This document shows, piece by piece, positions 11,688-19,894 of a stretch of 64,000 nt of DNA (position 1 is its first letter; the number at the start of each line of letters is the position of its first letter). The stretch comes from Pyxidicoccus xibeiensis (GTDB lineage Bacteria > Myxococcota > Myxococcia > Myxococcales > Myxococcaceae): NCBI RefSeq assembly GCF_024198175.1, contig NZ_JAJVKV010000009.1, positions 1 through 64,000 on the forward strand, written 5' to 3'. Position numbers and translations under genes: made by a program. The notes beneath the pieces were generated by a model. It worked only from the letters and a program-made list of their open reading frames with translations, had not been told where the DNA came from and did no database searches.

Positions 11688-13076
11688 TCAGCCTCTCGAC
11701 TGGAGGCGGGCGCGTCGGCGCGCCTGGAGGAAGCTCAGGCCCATCCACATTCCGAGGAGCAGCAGGGGCGCACCGCCTCCAGTGCTCGCGCCGCAATTGC
11801 AGCCTGTGGTCTCCTCGTCATTACCCGGCGGGGGCGGGGAGGTGCCGGCATCCGCGTTGCCCGCGCCTGCGTCAGGGACCTGGGTGCCAGCGTCAGCATC
11901 GCCCGTGCCCGCATCCGTGTTGGTGCCCGCATCGGTATCGCCTGCGCCTGCGTCGGTGTTGCTGCCAGCATCAGCGTCGCCAGGACCTGCGTCCGTGCCT
12001 CCGCCCGAGCCCGCGTCTGTGTCGCCAGGACCTGCGTCAGTGCCACCGCCCGAGCCCGCATCCGTGTCGCCAGGACCTGCGTCCGTGCCTCCGCCCGGGC
12101 CCGCGTCAGTGTCGCCAGGTCCTGCGTCCGTGCCTCCGCCCGGGCCCGCGTCACTCTCACCAGGGCCTGCGTCCGTGCCTCCGCCCGGGCCCGCGTCACT
12201 CTCACCAGGGCCTGCGTCCGTGCCTCCGCCCGGGCCCGCGTCGATGTCGCCAGGACCCGCGTCAGTGCCACCACCCGGGCCGGCGTCGATGTCGCCGGGA
12301 CCCGCATCCGAACCGGCATCCGTCGCGGAGCCCGCGTCCGTGCCGCCATCCAGGTCGCCCGGGCCGGCGTCCGGCGTGCCCACCTGGATGGTGAGCAGGT
12401 GCGTGGAGCTGTTGTAGCTGAACAGGATCTCCTGGTCGGTCGCGGGCACGGTGAACACGATGTTGTCGCCGCCGGGAACACCGTTCGCGCCGTAGTTCTC
12501 GTCCCAGCTCTCGTGATGGGCGACCTTCAGCTCGTACGTGCCCGCGGGAAGCGAGGGGATGCGCAGCTCCTGCGTGCCGTCACCGTCGATGTCCTTGAGC
12601 CACGTGATCATGCAGCCCGGGTCCCAGTCGCCCGGGCAGCCCAGCTCGGACTGCATCGAGCCCGCGAGCACGGCGATGGGCGTGAGCGTCGAGTTCGTGA
12701 TCCAGTGCGTGACGGGGTCGTAATAGAACTTCACCCCGGCCGGCTCCGTGTGGCTGAAGACGAGGTCGGGCCCGTCCAACTGGGCGTTCGCTCCGTAGTT
12801 CTCGTCCCAGGAGTTGTTGATGGCGGCCTTGAACCGCTGCTCACCTGCCGGAACGGTGAAGAGCTTGCGCCAGATGCCGTCTTCCGCGTCGCGCTCCAGC
12901 CAGGTGTTGGCGCAGGCGGGCTCCCAGTCACCCGCGCAGCCGAGCTCGGACTGGAAGCTGCCGACGATGGTGACCGAGCTCGGCCCGGGCTGGGCGAAAG
13001 CCGGTGTACACAGCAGCGCGAGCAGTACGGCACACGCTCGCAGACACTCCGGAGTCATGAAGCGGAATGGACGCAT
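11688..13076 (-). CDS. Secreted surface protein: two X25-like starch-binding modules, Asp-Ala-Gly repeat linker, MYXO-CTERM
   Basis: A 462-residue exported protein. Residues 1 to about 28 are a signal peptide ending TPAFA. Two modules follow (roughly 33-125 and 135-235), each with GS(F/M)QSELGC(A/P)GDW and SWDENYGAN, matching the X25 module found in pullulanases. No catalytic domain is present. A long linker of TDAGPGxxDAGPGGG repeats leads to a C-terminus with TTGCNCG, a hydrophobic stretch and RRRAR, the pattern of MYXO-CTERM sorting signals. It may bind alpha-glucan at the cell surface, which would fit the nearby GlgE operon and amylase. The start at ATG 13076 excludes a long upstream extension without protein-like features. 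Confidence 0.87.
   Translation of the reverse strand: MRPFRFMTPECLRACAVLLALLCTPAFAQPGPSSVTIVGSFQSELGCAGDWEPACANTWLERDAEDGIWRKLFTVPAGEQRFKAAINNSWDENYGANAQLDGPDLVFSHTEPAGVKFYYDPVTHWITNSTLTPIAVLAGSMQSELGCPGDWDPGCMITWLKDIDGDGTQELRIPSLPAGTYELKVAHHESWDENYGANGVPGGDNIVFTVPATDQEILFSYNSSTHLLTIQVGTPDAGPGDLDGGTDAGSATDAGSDAGPGDIDAGPGGGTDAGPGDIDAGPGGGTDAGPGESDAGPGGGTDAGPGESDAGPGGGTDAGPGDTDAGPGGGTDAGPGDTDAGSGGGTDAGPGDTDAGSGGGTDAGPGDADAGSNTDAGAGDTDAGTNTDAGTGDADAGTQVPDAGAGNADAGTSPPPPGNDEETTGCNCGASTGGGAPLLLLGMWMGLSFLQARRRARLQSRG
11991..12305 (-). repeat. Seven tandem 45-bp repeats (in-frame linker of the X25 surface protein)
   Basis: Seven head-to-tail 45-bp units, each encoding 15 residues of the type TDAGPGxxDAGPGGG. 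Units at 12126-12170 and 12171-12215 are identical; others differ at a few positions. Degenerate shorter units continue leftward towards 11870. The array keeps the frame, so copy number can change linker length without breaking the protein. Confidence 0.9.
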
Positions 13077-13095
13077 GGAGGCAACCTGGGACGGA

Positions 13096-13118
13096 AAGGT
13101 GCAGGAGGGCTGCACCTT
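13096..13118 (-). promoter_or_regulatory. Leader hairpin upstream of the X25 surface-protein gene
   Basis: AAGGTGCA and TGCACCTT form a perfect 8-bp stem with a seven-base loop, 20 bases upstream of the ATG at 13076. It falls in the likely 5' leader and could affect translation or be an operator. No further evidence. Confidence 0.4.
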
Positions 13119-13180
13119 AACGTGAACGCCGGGACACTTTCGGCGAGGCACGGATGACCCGGGCCCTCCGACGCGGGGCG

Positions 13181-13531
13181 TCAGGAGAAGCGGGCCATGA
13201 AGGCGGCCAGGAGCGGGCCTCCCGCGCGAGCGTCGGCGGAGGACTTCGGGCCTCCTTCGGGAAGCCGGGCGCGGAGCTCCTCCACCGCGGGCTTCATGGC
13301 ATCGAAGGCGGCCAGCGCGTCCGCGGCGTTGTCGAAGAAGCGGTGATGGAGGAGCCAGCCCGTGACGGAGCAGGTGATGGCGTGGAAGGAGCGGGAGTCG
13401 TCCTGCTCGTACGTGAGACGCGCCTGCCCGGCGAGGTCCTCGTCCCGGGCGATGGTGCCGCCCTGCGAGCCCATCCAGCCGAGGGAACCGCCGTCCTCGT
13501 AGGGCCTCCAGGTCGTGTCCTGCTCGCTCAC
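13181..13531 (-). CDS. Conserved-looking hypothetical protein (116 aa)
   Basis: I do not recognise this 116-residue protein. It has no signal peptide or membrane segment. A central stretch, HAITCSVTGWLLHHRFFD, followed by DALAAFDAMKPAVEELRARL, suggests a small alpha/beta fold. The GTG start at 13531 has GAGGTGG a few bases upstream; a longer version from 13591 adds Arg/Pro-rich sequence and is less likely. It is on the same strand as the surface-protein gene, 104 bases upstream of it. Confidence 0.6.
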   Translation of the reverse strand: MSEQDTTWRPYEDGGSLGWMGSQGGTIARDEDLAGQARLTYEQDDSRSFHAITCSVTGWLLHHRFFDNAADALAAFDAMKPAVEELRARLPEGGPKSSADARAGGPLLAAFMARFS

Positions 13532-13862
13532 CGGTCCACCTCGCGCACAACGGGACCCGGGCATCATGGGCCGCGGGGCTCGGGGCGACAACGGTGGCGA
13601 CGCTCGAAGGCGCAGCGTCGGTGATGGCCGCGGGATGCTGGTGGGCGAACAGCACGGATGGGCAAGGGCGCTGTGAAGCGCAGGGCGCCGTGCTGGCCCT
13701 CGATGCGGTGGGCGTGCCGGGGTTGCACCCCATGCACGTGCTCCCCACGTTTGTTTCAGGTTCCCCTGGCTGACGCAGAGCCGCTGGAGAGGGGCAGGCC
13801 CGCCGTGAAGCAGTCATCACCGCGAACGGCCTGGTCGAGAGTCGAGACGTGGGGCCCGCGTC
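13532..13862. other. Intergenic region, 331 bp, between divergent genes
   Basis: Separates the minus-strand 116-aa gene from the plus-strand patatin gene, so it should hold both promoters. I see no clear -35/-10 pair, hairpin or repeat. An open frame crossing it (13658-14086) has shadow-type composition and is not called. Confidence 0.6.
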
Positions 13863-15968
13863 ATGCCAGTCGAACCGTCCATCCCCGTAGGGGCCGAGCG
13901 TTCTCAGGAGCCGCAGGGCTCGGCGGATGTCTCGTCAGAGGAGCCGGGCAGGGGACCGGTGCCTCCCGCTCCGCCTCGCCGGCTCGCGCCGCTCACGCTG
14001 GGGCTGGCGGCGGGGAACCTGCTCGGTGGTGCGCTGTCGCTCGGTTACCTCATGCTGAGACGCCGGGGCGCTCGGCGCACGGATGATGCGCGAGGAGCGG
14101 GGGCCGGGGTGGAGCGACGCTCGGCTGGCGACGCCCCTCGGCATGACGAAACGGGCACTGCTGGACGGGCGCCCACCTCCATCCCACGACACGAGAAGAA
14201 ACGCTCCTTCGCACGACTGCCCCTGGCACTCCTTCGACGCACGGGGAGGGAGTCGCCGGCACGGCCGGCCGAGGCGCTCCCTTCGCCGCGGGCTGCTGAG
14301 CCACGGCGTGGGAACAGAGGCTCCAGGGCACGCTCGCCCGTCGTGAGTCCTCCGCATGAACAGCCTGTCGCTCCGTCCGCGCCCGTCGCTCCGGCCCAGC
14401 TTGCCCAGAGCAGGGACGGGCGGAAGCGCTCGCTCATCCTGGTGGGTGGAGGCATGCGCGTGGCCTGGCAGGCAGGGGCGATTCGCGCCCTGGCCGACGC
14501 GGGCGTCGTCTTCCAGCACGCGGATGGCACGTCGAGCGGCATCCTCAACCTCGCCATGCTGCTGTCTGGCTTGTCGCCGCGGGAGATCTGCGACCGGTGG
14601 CGGACCCTCCCCGTGAAGGACCTGCTCTCCTACGCGACGCCACGAAAGGCGCGGGATCTCCTCGATGTGGAGGCGCTGGGCGACGCCGAGGCGCTCGTGC
14701 GGCGCGTCCTGCCGCACCTGGGCGTGGATCCGGCCGCCATTCGCGCAAGCACCTCCCTGGAGGGCACCTTCAACGTCTGTGACTTCGCCCGCAAGGTGAA
14801 CGAGGTCATCCCCCACACGCGCGTGGACCTGGACCTGGTGGTGGGAGGGCTCTCTCCTCCCATCCTCATGCCGCCCGTGAACCGCGATGGCACGCTCTAC
14901 ACGGACTCGCTGTGGATCCAGGATGGCAACCTGATGGAAGCGGTGCGCCGGGGCGCCGACGTCATCTGGGTGCTGTGGTGCATCGGCAACACGCCGCACT
15001 ATGGCCACGGCCTCCTTCAGCAGTACTCCCACCTGATGGAGCTGAGCGCCAACGGCGCGCTCTACGAGCAGCTCGAGCGCGTGCAGGAGCTCAACGAGCG
15101 CATCCTCGCCGGCGAAGAGGTGATGGGCCACCGCCGCCCCATCGCCGTCCACCTCGTGAAGCCCGAGCGCCCGCTCCCGCTCGACACGGAGCTCTACGAC
15201 GAGCGCGTCAGCGCCGGCTCGCTCATCGACATGGGCTACTCGGATGCGTGGCGCTATCTCGCCGTGCGCGGTGAGCAGGGACTGCCGCTCACTCCGGAGA
15301 TGACGCTGACCACGGAGCCCGCTCCCGACCTGACCTTCCGCGAGTCGCTCACCGGGCCCTTCGCCCTGGGCCCCACGGACCCCGCCGAGGGCGCCCTCCA
15401 TCCCCAGGCCGTGCCCCTCACCGTCCACTTCACCATCAGCGTGGATGACATGGACGCGTTCGTGAGCGACGTGCGCCACTCCGCGCGGCTGGTGGCCCGG
15501 CTCAGCTACGCGCCCTTCGGACAGGACCTCCCCGTACGGCAGGGGAGCTTCAACCTCTTCCGCTCCCGGGAAGACCCGCGTACGCGACGGATGACCTATG
15601 GCCTGCGCTTCGCCCACGCCGGGCGCGAGCACTACCTCGAAGGCACCCGGGCCATCCGCGATGACAGCGGAGCGCGGCTGTGGAAGGACACCACCCGACT
15701 GTCCTGCCGGCTGTATGAAGGGCCGGATGCCCGGGGCCCCGTGGTGGGCGCGGGCATCCTGACGATGGGGGTGGAGCAGTTGCTCCAGCTCATCTCCAGC
15801 ATGCACCCGGCTCGCCGGGGAAGCGCGGGGCTGTCCGCCATGGCTCGCTTCGGACGCTTCTTCCTGGGGCCGCTGTGGGACGTATACGCGCCACGAGCCC
15901 GGCCGGGACTGGCTCCCGAGCCGGTGATGACGACCGAGGGGGCAGCTGCCCCACCACCTCCGGCATGA
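13863..15968 (+). CDS. Patatin-like phospholipase with C-terminal oxidase-associated beta domain
   Basis: A 701-residue protein. Residues 1-185 are low-complexity and basic, with a possible membrane helix at 41-65. A patatin domain follows: glycine-rich LILVGGGMR (191-199), nucleophile elbow GTSSG (Ser224) and the DGN dyad residue Asp354 (WIQDGNLMEA). The patatin fold hydrolyses acyl-ester lipids. Residues roughly 515-655 (VHFTISVDDMDAFV, RQGSFNLFRSRED, MTYGLRFAHAGREHYLEGT, LWKDTTRLSCR) resemble, from memory, a domain at the C-terminus of some bacterial GMC/cholesterol-type oxidases. No oxidase is fused here. The first ATG is used; there is no strong ribosome site. Confidence 0.85.
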   Translation: MPVEPSIPVGAERSQEPQGSADVSSEEPGRGPVPPAPPRRLAPLTLGLAAGNLLGGALSLGYLMLRRRGARRTDDARGAGAGVERRSAGDAPRHDETGTAGRAPTSIPRHEKKRSFARLPLALLRRTGRESPARPAEALPSPRAAEPRRGNRGSRARSPVVSPPHEQPVAPSAPVAPAQLAQSRDGRKRSLILVGGGMRVAWQAGAIRALADAGVVFQHADGTSSGILNLAMLLSGLSPREICDRWRTLPVKDLLSYATPRKARDLLDVEALGDAEALVRRVLPHLGVDPAAIRASTSLEGTFNVCDFARKVNEVIPHTRVDLDLVVGGLSPPILMPPVNRDGTLYTDSLWIQDGNLMEAVRRGADVIWVLWCIGNTPHYGHGLLQQYSHLMELSANGALYEQLERVQELNERILAGEEVMGHRRPIAVHLVKPERPLPLDTELYDERVSAGSLIDMGYSDAWRYLAVRGEQGLPLTPEMTLTTEPAPDLTFRESLTGPFALGPTDPAEGALHPQAVPLTVHFTISVDDMDAFVSDVRHSARLVARLSYAPFGQDLPVRQGSFNLFRSREDPRTRRMTYGLRFAHAGREHYLEGTRAIRDDSGARLWKDTTRLSCRLYEGPDARGPVVGAGILTMGVEQLLQLISSMHPARRGSAGLSAMARFGRFFLGPLWDVYAPRARPGLAPEPVMTTEGAAAPPPPA

Positions 15969-16057
15969 GGGGGGGGCGCGGCCGGGCGGCCGGACGTCCG
16001 GGGCCATGGCTCCGTCACGGAGCGGCACTCCACGCTCCAACCCTGGGAGGAGCCACC

Positions 16058-17866
16058 ATGTCCGAGACGCTCACCGCTGACGTCCTTGCCGTCCCGGGGA
16101 GGGACCGTGCGCGCCGTCCCTCCGCTCCACCAGGACGGCGCATGGTGTCCTGGTACGACCCGAGCGTCCTGGCGAAGACGGGCATGAAGGCGCTCCTGTC
16201 CACCACCATCGGCCAGCAGGCCGACCGCCGGCTGCTGGACGCGGTCGCCTCGCCGCAGCCCCTCTTCTTCGACTTCTCCGTGGACGAGGCGGGCCGGAAG
16301 CGCGACGAGCTGTGGCTCGACTACGTGTCGGACATGGGTGACGGCTGGGACAGCACCTACGCCGTGGCCCTGGCCGTGACACAGCCGGAGCTGACCCTGC
16401 GCGACCCGACCGGCGCCACCCACGAGACGCGGGGAGGGGAGGTGCTCGTCTTCGGCGGCGACGCGGTGTACCCCACCGCCAGCGTGGACGAGTACCAGGT
16501 GCGCACCGTGCGCCCCTACGAGGCCGCGCTGCACCACCGCCGCGCTCCGCCGCACCTGTTCGCCGTGCCCGGCAACCACGACTGGTACGACGGCCTGGTG
16601 TCCTTCCTGCGCCTGTTCTGCCAGGGCCGCGAGTCCAATGGCTGGCGGACGCACCAGCGGCGCAGCTACTTCGCGCTCAAGCTGCCGCAGGGCTGGTGGC
16701 TGCTGGGCACGGACATGCAGCTCGAGTCCGACGTGGACGCCGCCCAGGTGGAGTTCTTCGAGGGCGTCGCGAAGAAGATTGGCGATGGGGAGCGCGTCAT
16801 CCTCTGCAACGCGGAGCCGGCGTGGATCCACCAGCAGGTGAAGCCCCACGCGGGCCGGGCCTTCCTGGACAACAACCTGGAGTTCCTCCAGGAGCTGGTG
16901 CTCGGCAAGAAGGTGAGCGTCTTCCTCGCGGGGGACCTGCACCACTACCGGCGCCATGAGAATGCGGAGGGACGGCAGAAGATCGTCGCGGGCGGCGGCG
17001 GCGCCTTCCTCCATCCCACGCACCTGCCACGCGTGGACTCGCGGCCAGAGGGCTACGAGCTCAAGCAGAGCTTTCCCCCTCGCGAGGTGTCCCGGCGCAT
17101 CACCTGGCGCAACCTGGGGTTCGCCTGGCACAACCCGTGGTTCGGGGCGTTCATGGGCGTCGTCTACCTGCTGCTCGGCTGGGGGCTCGCGGCCGACCTG
17201 AATGCCATATCCGGGCCGCGCTCGCTCGCGGCCGTGCTGGAGGTCGCCCTCCAGAACACCGGCTCCATGTTGATGGCGGTGCTGGTCGTGCTGGGGCTGG
17301 TCGGCTTCGCGGACTCCCGCCGCGGAGAGTGGTGGAAGCGGGTGGCGGGCACGCTCCATGGCGTATCCCACCTGATCGCGGCCCTGCTGGTGGCGTGGGC
17401 CGCCTCCTCGCTGTCGGGGACGGTGCTGGGCGGGACGGACACCCTGGGGCGGGACGTGGTCAGCGGCCTGTTCCTGTTCGCAGGTGGCTTCCTGGCCGGG
17501 CCGACCCTGATGGGGGTGTACCTGCTGATCTCCCTCAATGTGTTCGGTTGCCACCCCAACGAGGCCTTCTCCTCCCTGTCGATTCCCGACTGGAAGAACT
17601 TCCTGCGGCTCAAGGTCGACAGGGAGGGCCGGCTGTGGATCTTCCCGGTGGGCATCCGCCGGGTGCCGCGCGCCTGGAAGCCGGGGGAGACGGTGCGCGA
17701 GCCGGAGTGGGTCGCCGACCCGAAGGACACCCGGGCCACGCCTCCGGAGCTCATCGAGCCGCCCATCGTCGTGGGGCGGACGAAGGCCCCTCCCACCAAG
17801 GTAGGGAAGGGGAGCATGGAACAGTCCGCGGCGGGGCCGTTTGTGCCCGAGGGCGCAACGTCCTAA
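16058..17866 (+). CDS. Metallophosphoesterase with C-terminal membrane domain
   Basis: A 602-residue calcineurin-like phosphoesterase. Metal-binding motifs are GGDAVYP (133-139), PGNHDWYD (171-178) and AGDLHHY (291-297). After about residue 355 there are four to five hydrophobic segments (FMGVVYLLLGWGL, MLMAVLVVLGLVGF, IAALLVAWAASSL, GLFLFAGGFLAG, LMGVYLLISLNV) and then a polar Pro-rich tail. So the catalytic domain is membrane-tethered. Start at 16058 has GGAGGAG seven bases upstream. It follows the patatin gene by 89 bases, a hint of a shared role in lipid or phosphoester turnover. Substrate unknown. Confidence 0.85.
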   Translation: MSETLTADVLAVPGRDRARRPSAPPGRRMVSWYDPSVLAKTGMKALLSTTIGQQADRRLLDAVASPQPLFFDFSVDEAGRKRDELWLDYVSDMGDGWDSTYAVALAVTQPELTLRDPTGATHETRGGEVLVFGGDAVYPTASVDEYQVRTVRPYEAALHHRRAPPHLFAVPGNHDWYDGLVSFLRLFCQGRESNGWRTHQRRSYFALKLPQGWWLLGTDMQLESDVDAAQVEFFEGVAKKIGDGERVILCNAEPAWIHQQVKPHAGRAFLDNNLEFLQELVLGKKVSVFLAGDLHHYRRHENAEGRQKIVAGGGGAFLHPTHLPRVDSRPEGYELKQSFPPREVSRRITWRNLGFAWHNPWFGAFMGVVYLLLGWGLAADLNAISGPRSLAAVLEVALQNTGSMLMAVLVVLGLVGFADSRRGEWWKRVAGTLHGVSHLIAALLVAWAASSLSGTVLGGTDTLGRDVVSGLFLFAGGFLAGPTLMGVYLLISLNVFGCHPNEAFSSLSIPDWKNFLRLKVDREGRLWIFPVGIRRVPRAWKPGETVREPEWVADPKDTRATPPELIEPPIVVGRTKAPPTKVGKGSMEQSAAGPFVPEGATS

Positions 17867-17872
17867 CCTGCC

Positions 17873-18574
17873 ATGTCCATGAAGGCGATCCTCGTCTCCC
17901 TCCTCCTGCTCGGCTCGGCGCCGGACGGCAATGCCCCGGCGATTCCTCCCGAGGCGCTCGCGGCTCCACCCGTCGCTGACGACTCTCCCACCGCGTGGGC
18001 CTGCACCATCGACACCCTGCGCGCTGGCAAGGAGTGTGTGTTCGAGGCCGACCTGTCCTCCGTGCCTCGCGGCGCGGACCAGGACGACGCCAACCGCAAG
18101 CTCTTCCAGGACGCCGCGCGCGCCCTGTGCGCGGAGGCCGTGGGCACCGCCCGTGACGGCCTTCCCGACGCGAAGCTCACCACGCTGTGCGCGAAGCGGT
18201 TCACCACCGCGGTCGACCAGTGCGGCCTGGAGGGCAACGAGCCCGTCGTCGACGACAAGGGCCGCTTCGCTCCCGGCGCCCGCGCCTGCTACCGCGCGCT
18301 CTCCAGCGTGCTGCAGGAGGTGCAGTTCATGGCCACCGTGGCCTCTCCGTGCTGCGAGTGTGCCGCGCGCAACGGCTGCCCCGGCACCGGAGACCGCTGC
18401 TACGCCGACGTCTCCCAGCAGCTGGCGGCCCCGTCCACGCTCGCGTGCCTGAGCGACCGGTGCGCCGATGCGTGCTCGCTCGCGCTGCCGATGCCGCCTC
18501 CCGGGACGCGCACGTCGCCCACGGTGCAGCAGCGTCCTTCCAAGTCCTCCAGCTCCGGCTCCGCCTCGCTCTAG
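17873..18574 (+). CDS. Secreted cysteine-rich hypothetical protein
   Basis: I do not recognise a family. The 233-residue product has a short N-terminal signal-like segment (KAILVSLLLLGSAP) and about 16 cysteines, including a cluster SPCCECAARNGCPGTGDRC near residues 161-180. The Cys content and signal suggest a disulphide-stabilised protein outside the cytoplasm. The C-terminus is Ser/Pro-rich. It begins only six bases after the phosphoesterase gene, so it is probably in the same operon. Confidence 0.7.
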   Translation: MSMKAILVSLLLLGSAPDGNAPAIPPEALAAPPVADDSPTAWACTIDTLRAGKECVFEADLSSVPRGADQDDANRKLFQDAARALCAEAVGTARDGLPDAKLTTLCAKRFTTAVDQCGLEGNEPVVDDKGRFAPGARACYRALSSVLQEVQFMATVASPCCECAARNGCPGTGDRCYADVSQQLAAPSTLACLSDRCADACSLALPMPPPGTRTSPTVQQRPSKSSSSGSASL

Positions 18575-18585
18575 GAGTCACGCCC

Positions 18586-19548
18586 ATGTTCCGTCATCCC
18601 TGGTCGCTCCCCGCCTGGGCCCTGCTGGGCTCGCTCGCCGCCGGCTGCGGCGCTTCGCACTCCCATGTGACGTGGACCGAGGAGCCTCCCCGCCGGGACT
18701 CGCTCATCGCCCCGCCGCCGCCTTCGTCGCCCGAGCCCGCCGCGCCGAGCGCGGTGTCGGACCCGAAGGGCTTCGCCGCCCGCTTCCCCAATCCCGCCCT
18801 CTGCGAGGCCGCCGCGCGTCGCCTCCAGGGCCAGTCCCGTGAGGAGGCCTGGGCCGGGCTCCGCGCGTGCGTCGAGCACACCCCCTTCACGCAGCTCTCC
18901 GCGCTGCTGGGCACCGCCTGGGCGGAGGACCTGCGCGTCCGGCCCGAGGGCGCGTCGCTGATTGCCCGCGTGGTGGCCCAGCGCGGCGGCAGCGTGGCGG
19001 GTGAGCTGCGGCTGCTCCAGGAGCGGAGGATTCCCATCTTCTCGCTGTCGTCGGCCATGGACCGGCCGGACACGTACAAGGGTCGCTACGTGCTGCTGCG
19101 CGCCCAGGTGGCGGACCAGCGCACGGCCGACGAGCGCCCCACGGTGTGGCTGGTGGAGCACGCCCTCGGCTCGGTGGAGACGGATACGCCGGTGGGCTAC
19201 AGCGAGCGCGCAGAGACTTCGTCCTTCTTCTCCGGCGACCTGGGGGGGCAGACGCAGCTCACCGGTCCGGGGCGGGTCGGGGGCTCGCTGAGCTCGCGCC
19301 AGCGCACGGACCGCGCCCTGACGCGGAAGCACTACGACAACGTCTCGGATGAGACCGGGCGCGAGGCGCTCGGACGGCTGTCGCGCGCGGACCCGTTCCT
19401 GGAGACCCGCCGCGACTACGTCATCCTCGCCCGGTTCGATGGCATGCGCGTCACCTCCGGTGGCGCCGATACCGAGGACGAGGCGCCGCGCATCCCGGTG
19501 CTGACCATCGTCAGCTACCACCCGCCGCATCCGCTCGTCGTCTACTGA
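18586..19548 (+). CDS. Lipoprotein of unknown function
   Basis: A 320-residue lipoprotein: hydrophobic N-terminus ending LAAGC (Cys21), then a Pro/Ser-rich spacer (45-65) and a globular domain. The middle part, DTYKGRYVLLRAQVADQR followed by VWLVEHALG, looks beta-rich, and the gene ends in RDYVILARFDGMRV, recalling OB-fold-like proteins, but I cannot assign a family. AGGAG overlaps the end of the upstream gene eight bases before the ATG, so the two are probably co-expressed. Confidence 0.75.
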   Translation: MFRHPWSLPAWALLGSLAAGCGASHSHVTWTEEPPRRDSLIAPPPPSSPEPAAPSAVSDPKGFAARFPNPALCEAAARRLQGQSREEAWAGLRACVEHTPFTQLSALLGTAWAEDLRVRPEGASLIARVVAQRGGSVAGELRLLQERRIPIFSLSSAMDRPDTYKGRYVLLRAQVADQRTADERPTVWLVEHALGSVETDTPVGYSERAETSSFFSGDLGGQTQLTGPGRVGGSLSSRQRTDRALTRKHYDNVSDETGREALGRLSRADPFLETRRDYVILARFDGMRVTSGGADTEDEAPRIPVLTIVSYHPPHPLVVY

Positions 19549-19894
19549 GGCCGAGCGTGCAGCGCCCTGGCCTGATGCCGGGGCGGTGACTCCGTCGTCC
19601 ACGTCCCCGTCCGGGTCTCGGTCCGGGCCTCGAAGCCTGGAAGGAACGCTCATTCCGGGGGGCGGCGAAGCGGCCCGACCCGGCTGGGAGGCGAGACAGC
19701 TCGACCGTCCCGGAGCCTGGCTCGAGTGCTCGAGATGGTGAGGCGAGACCGGAGCGCCTCGGGGGCGGTGCTGTTCGGAAATGTCGGGGGTTTTGCGGCG
19801 TCCGGATAAAAAACGAGGCGCCGGGGAGCACGCCCCGACGCCTCGTCCGGGTCGGCCCCGCGCCGACCCACTGCACCTGTAGACGCTCTGCGCG
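19549..19894. other. Intergenic region, 346 bp, between convergent genes
   Basis: Lies between the 3' ends of a plus-strand and a minus-strand lipoprotein gene. Apart from the terminator at 19808-19846 I see nothing supportable; the frames in it lack conserved-looking sequence and ribosome sites. Confidence 0.6.
19808..19846 (-). terminator. Intrinsic terminator of the DUF4382 lipoprotein gene
   Basis: ACGAGGCGCCGGGG pairs with CCCCGACGCCTCGT around a six-base loop, with one internal mismatch. On the minus strand it is followed directly by a T6 run (A6 at 19808-19813). It lies about 50 bases past the stop of the minus-strand gene. Confidence 0.88.

Noticed and set aside
11870-12320. CRISPR array
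   Set aside because: The repeats are directly tandem 45-bp units without spacers, keep a single open reading frame and encode a Gly/Asp/Ala/Pro linker, so they are a coding repeat.
13077-13820. N-terminal extension of the X25 surface protein
   Set aside because: The extra codons are low-complexity, lie across another gene and would bury the signal peptide; the ATG at 13076 begins a clean signal peptide.
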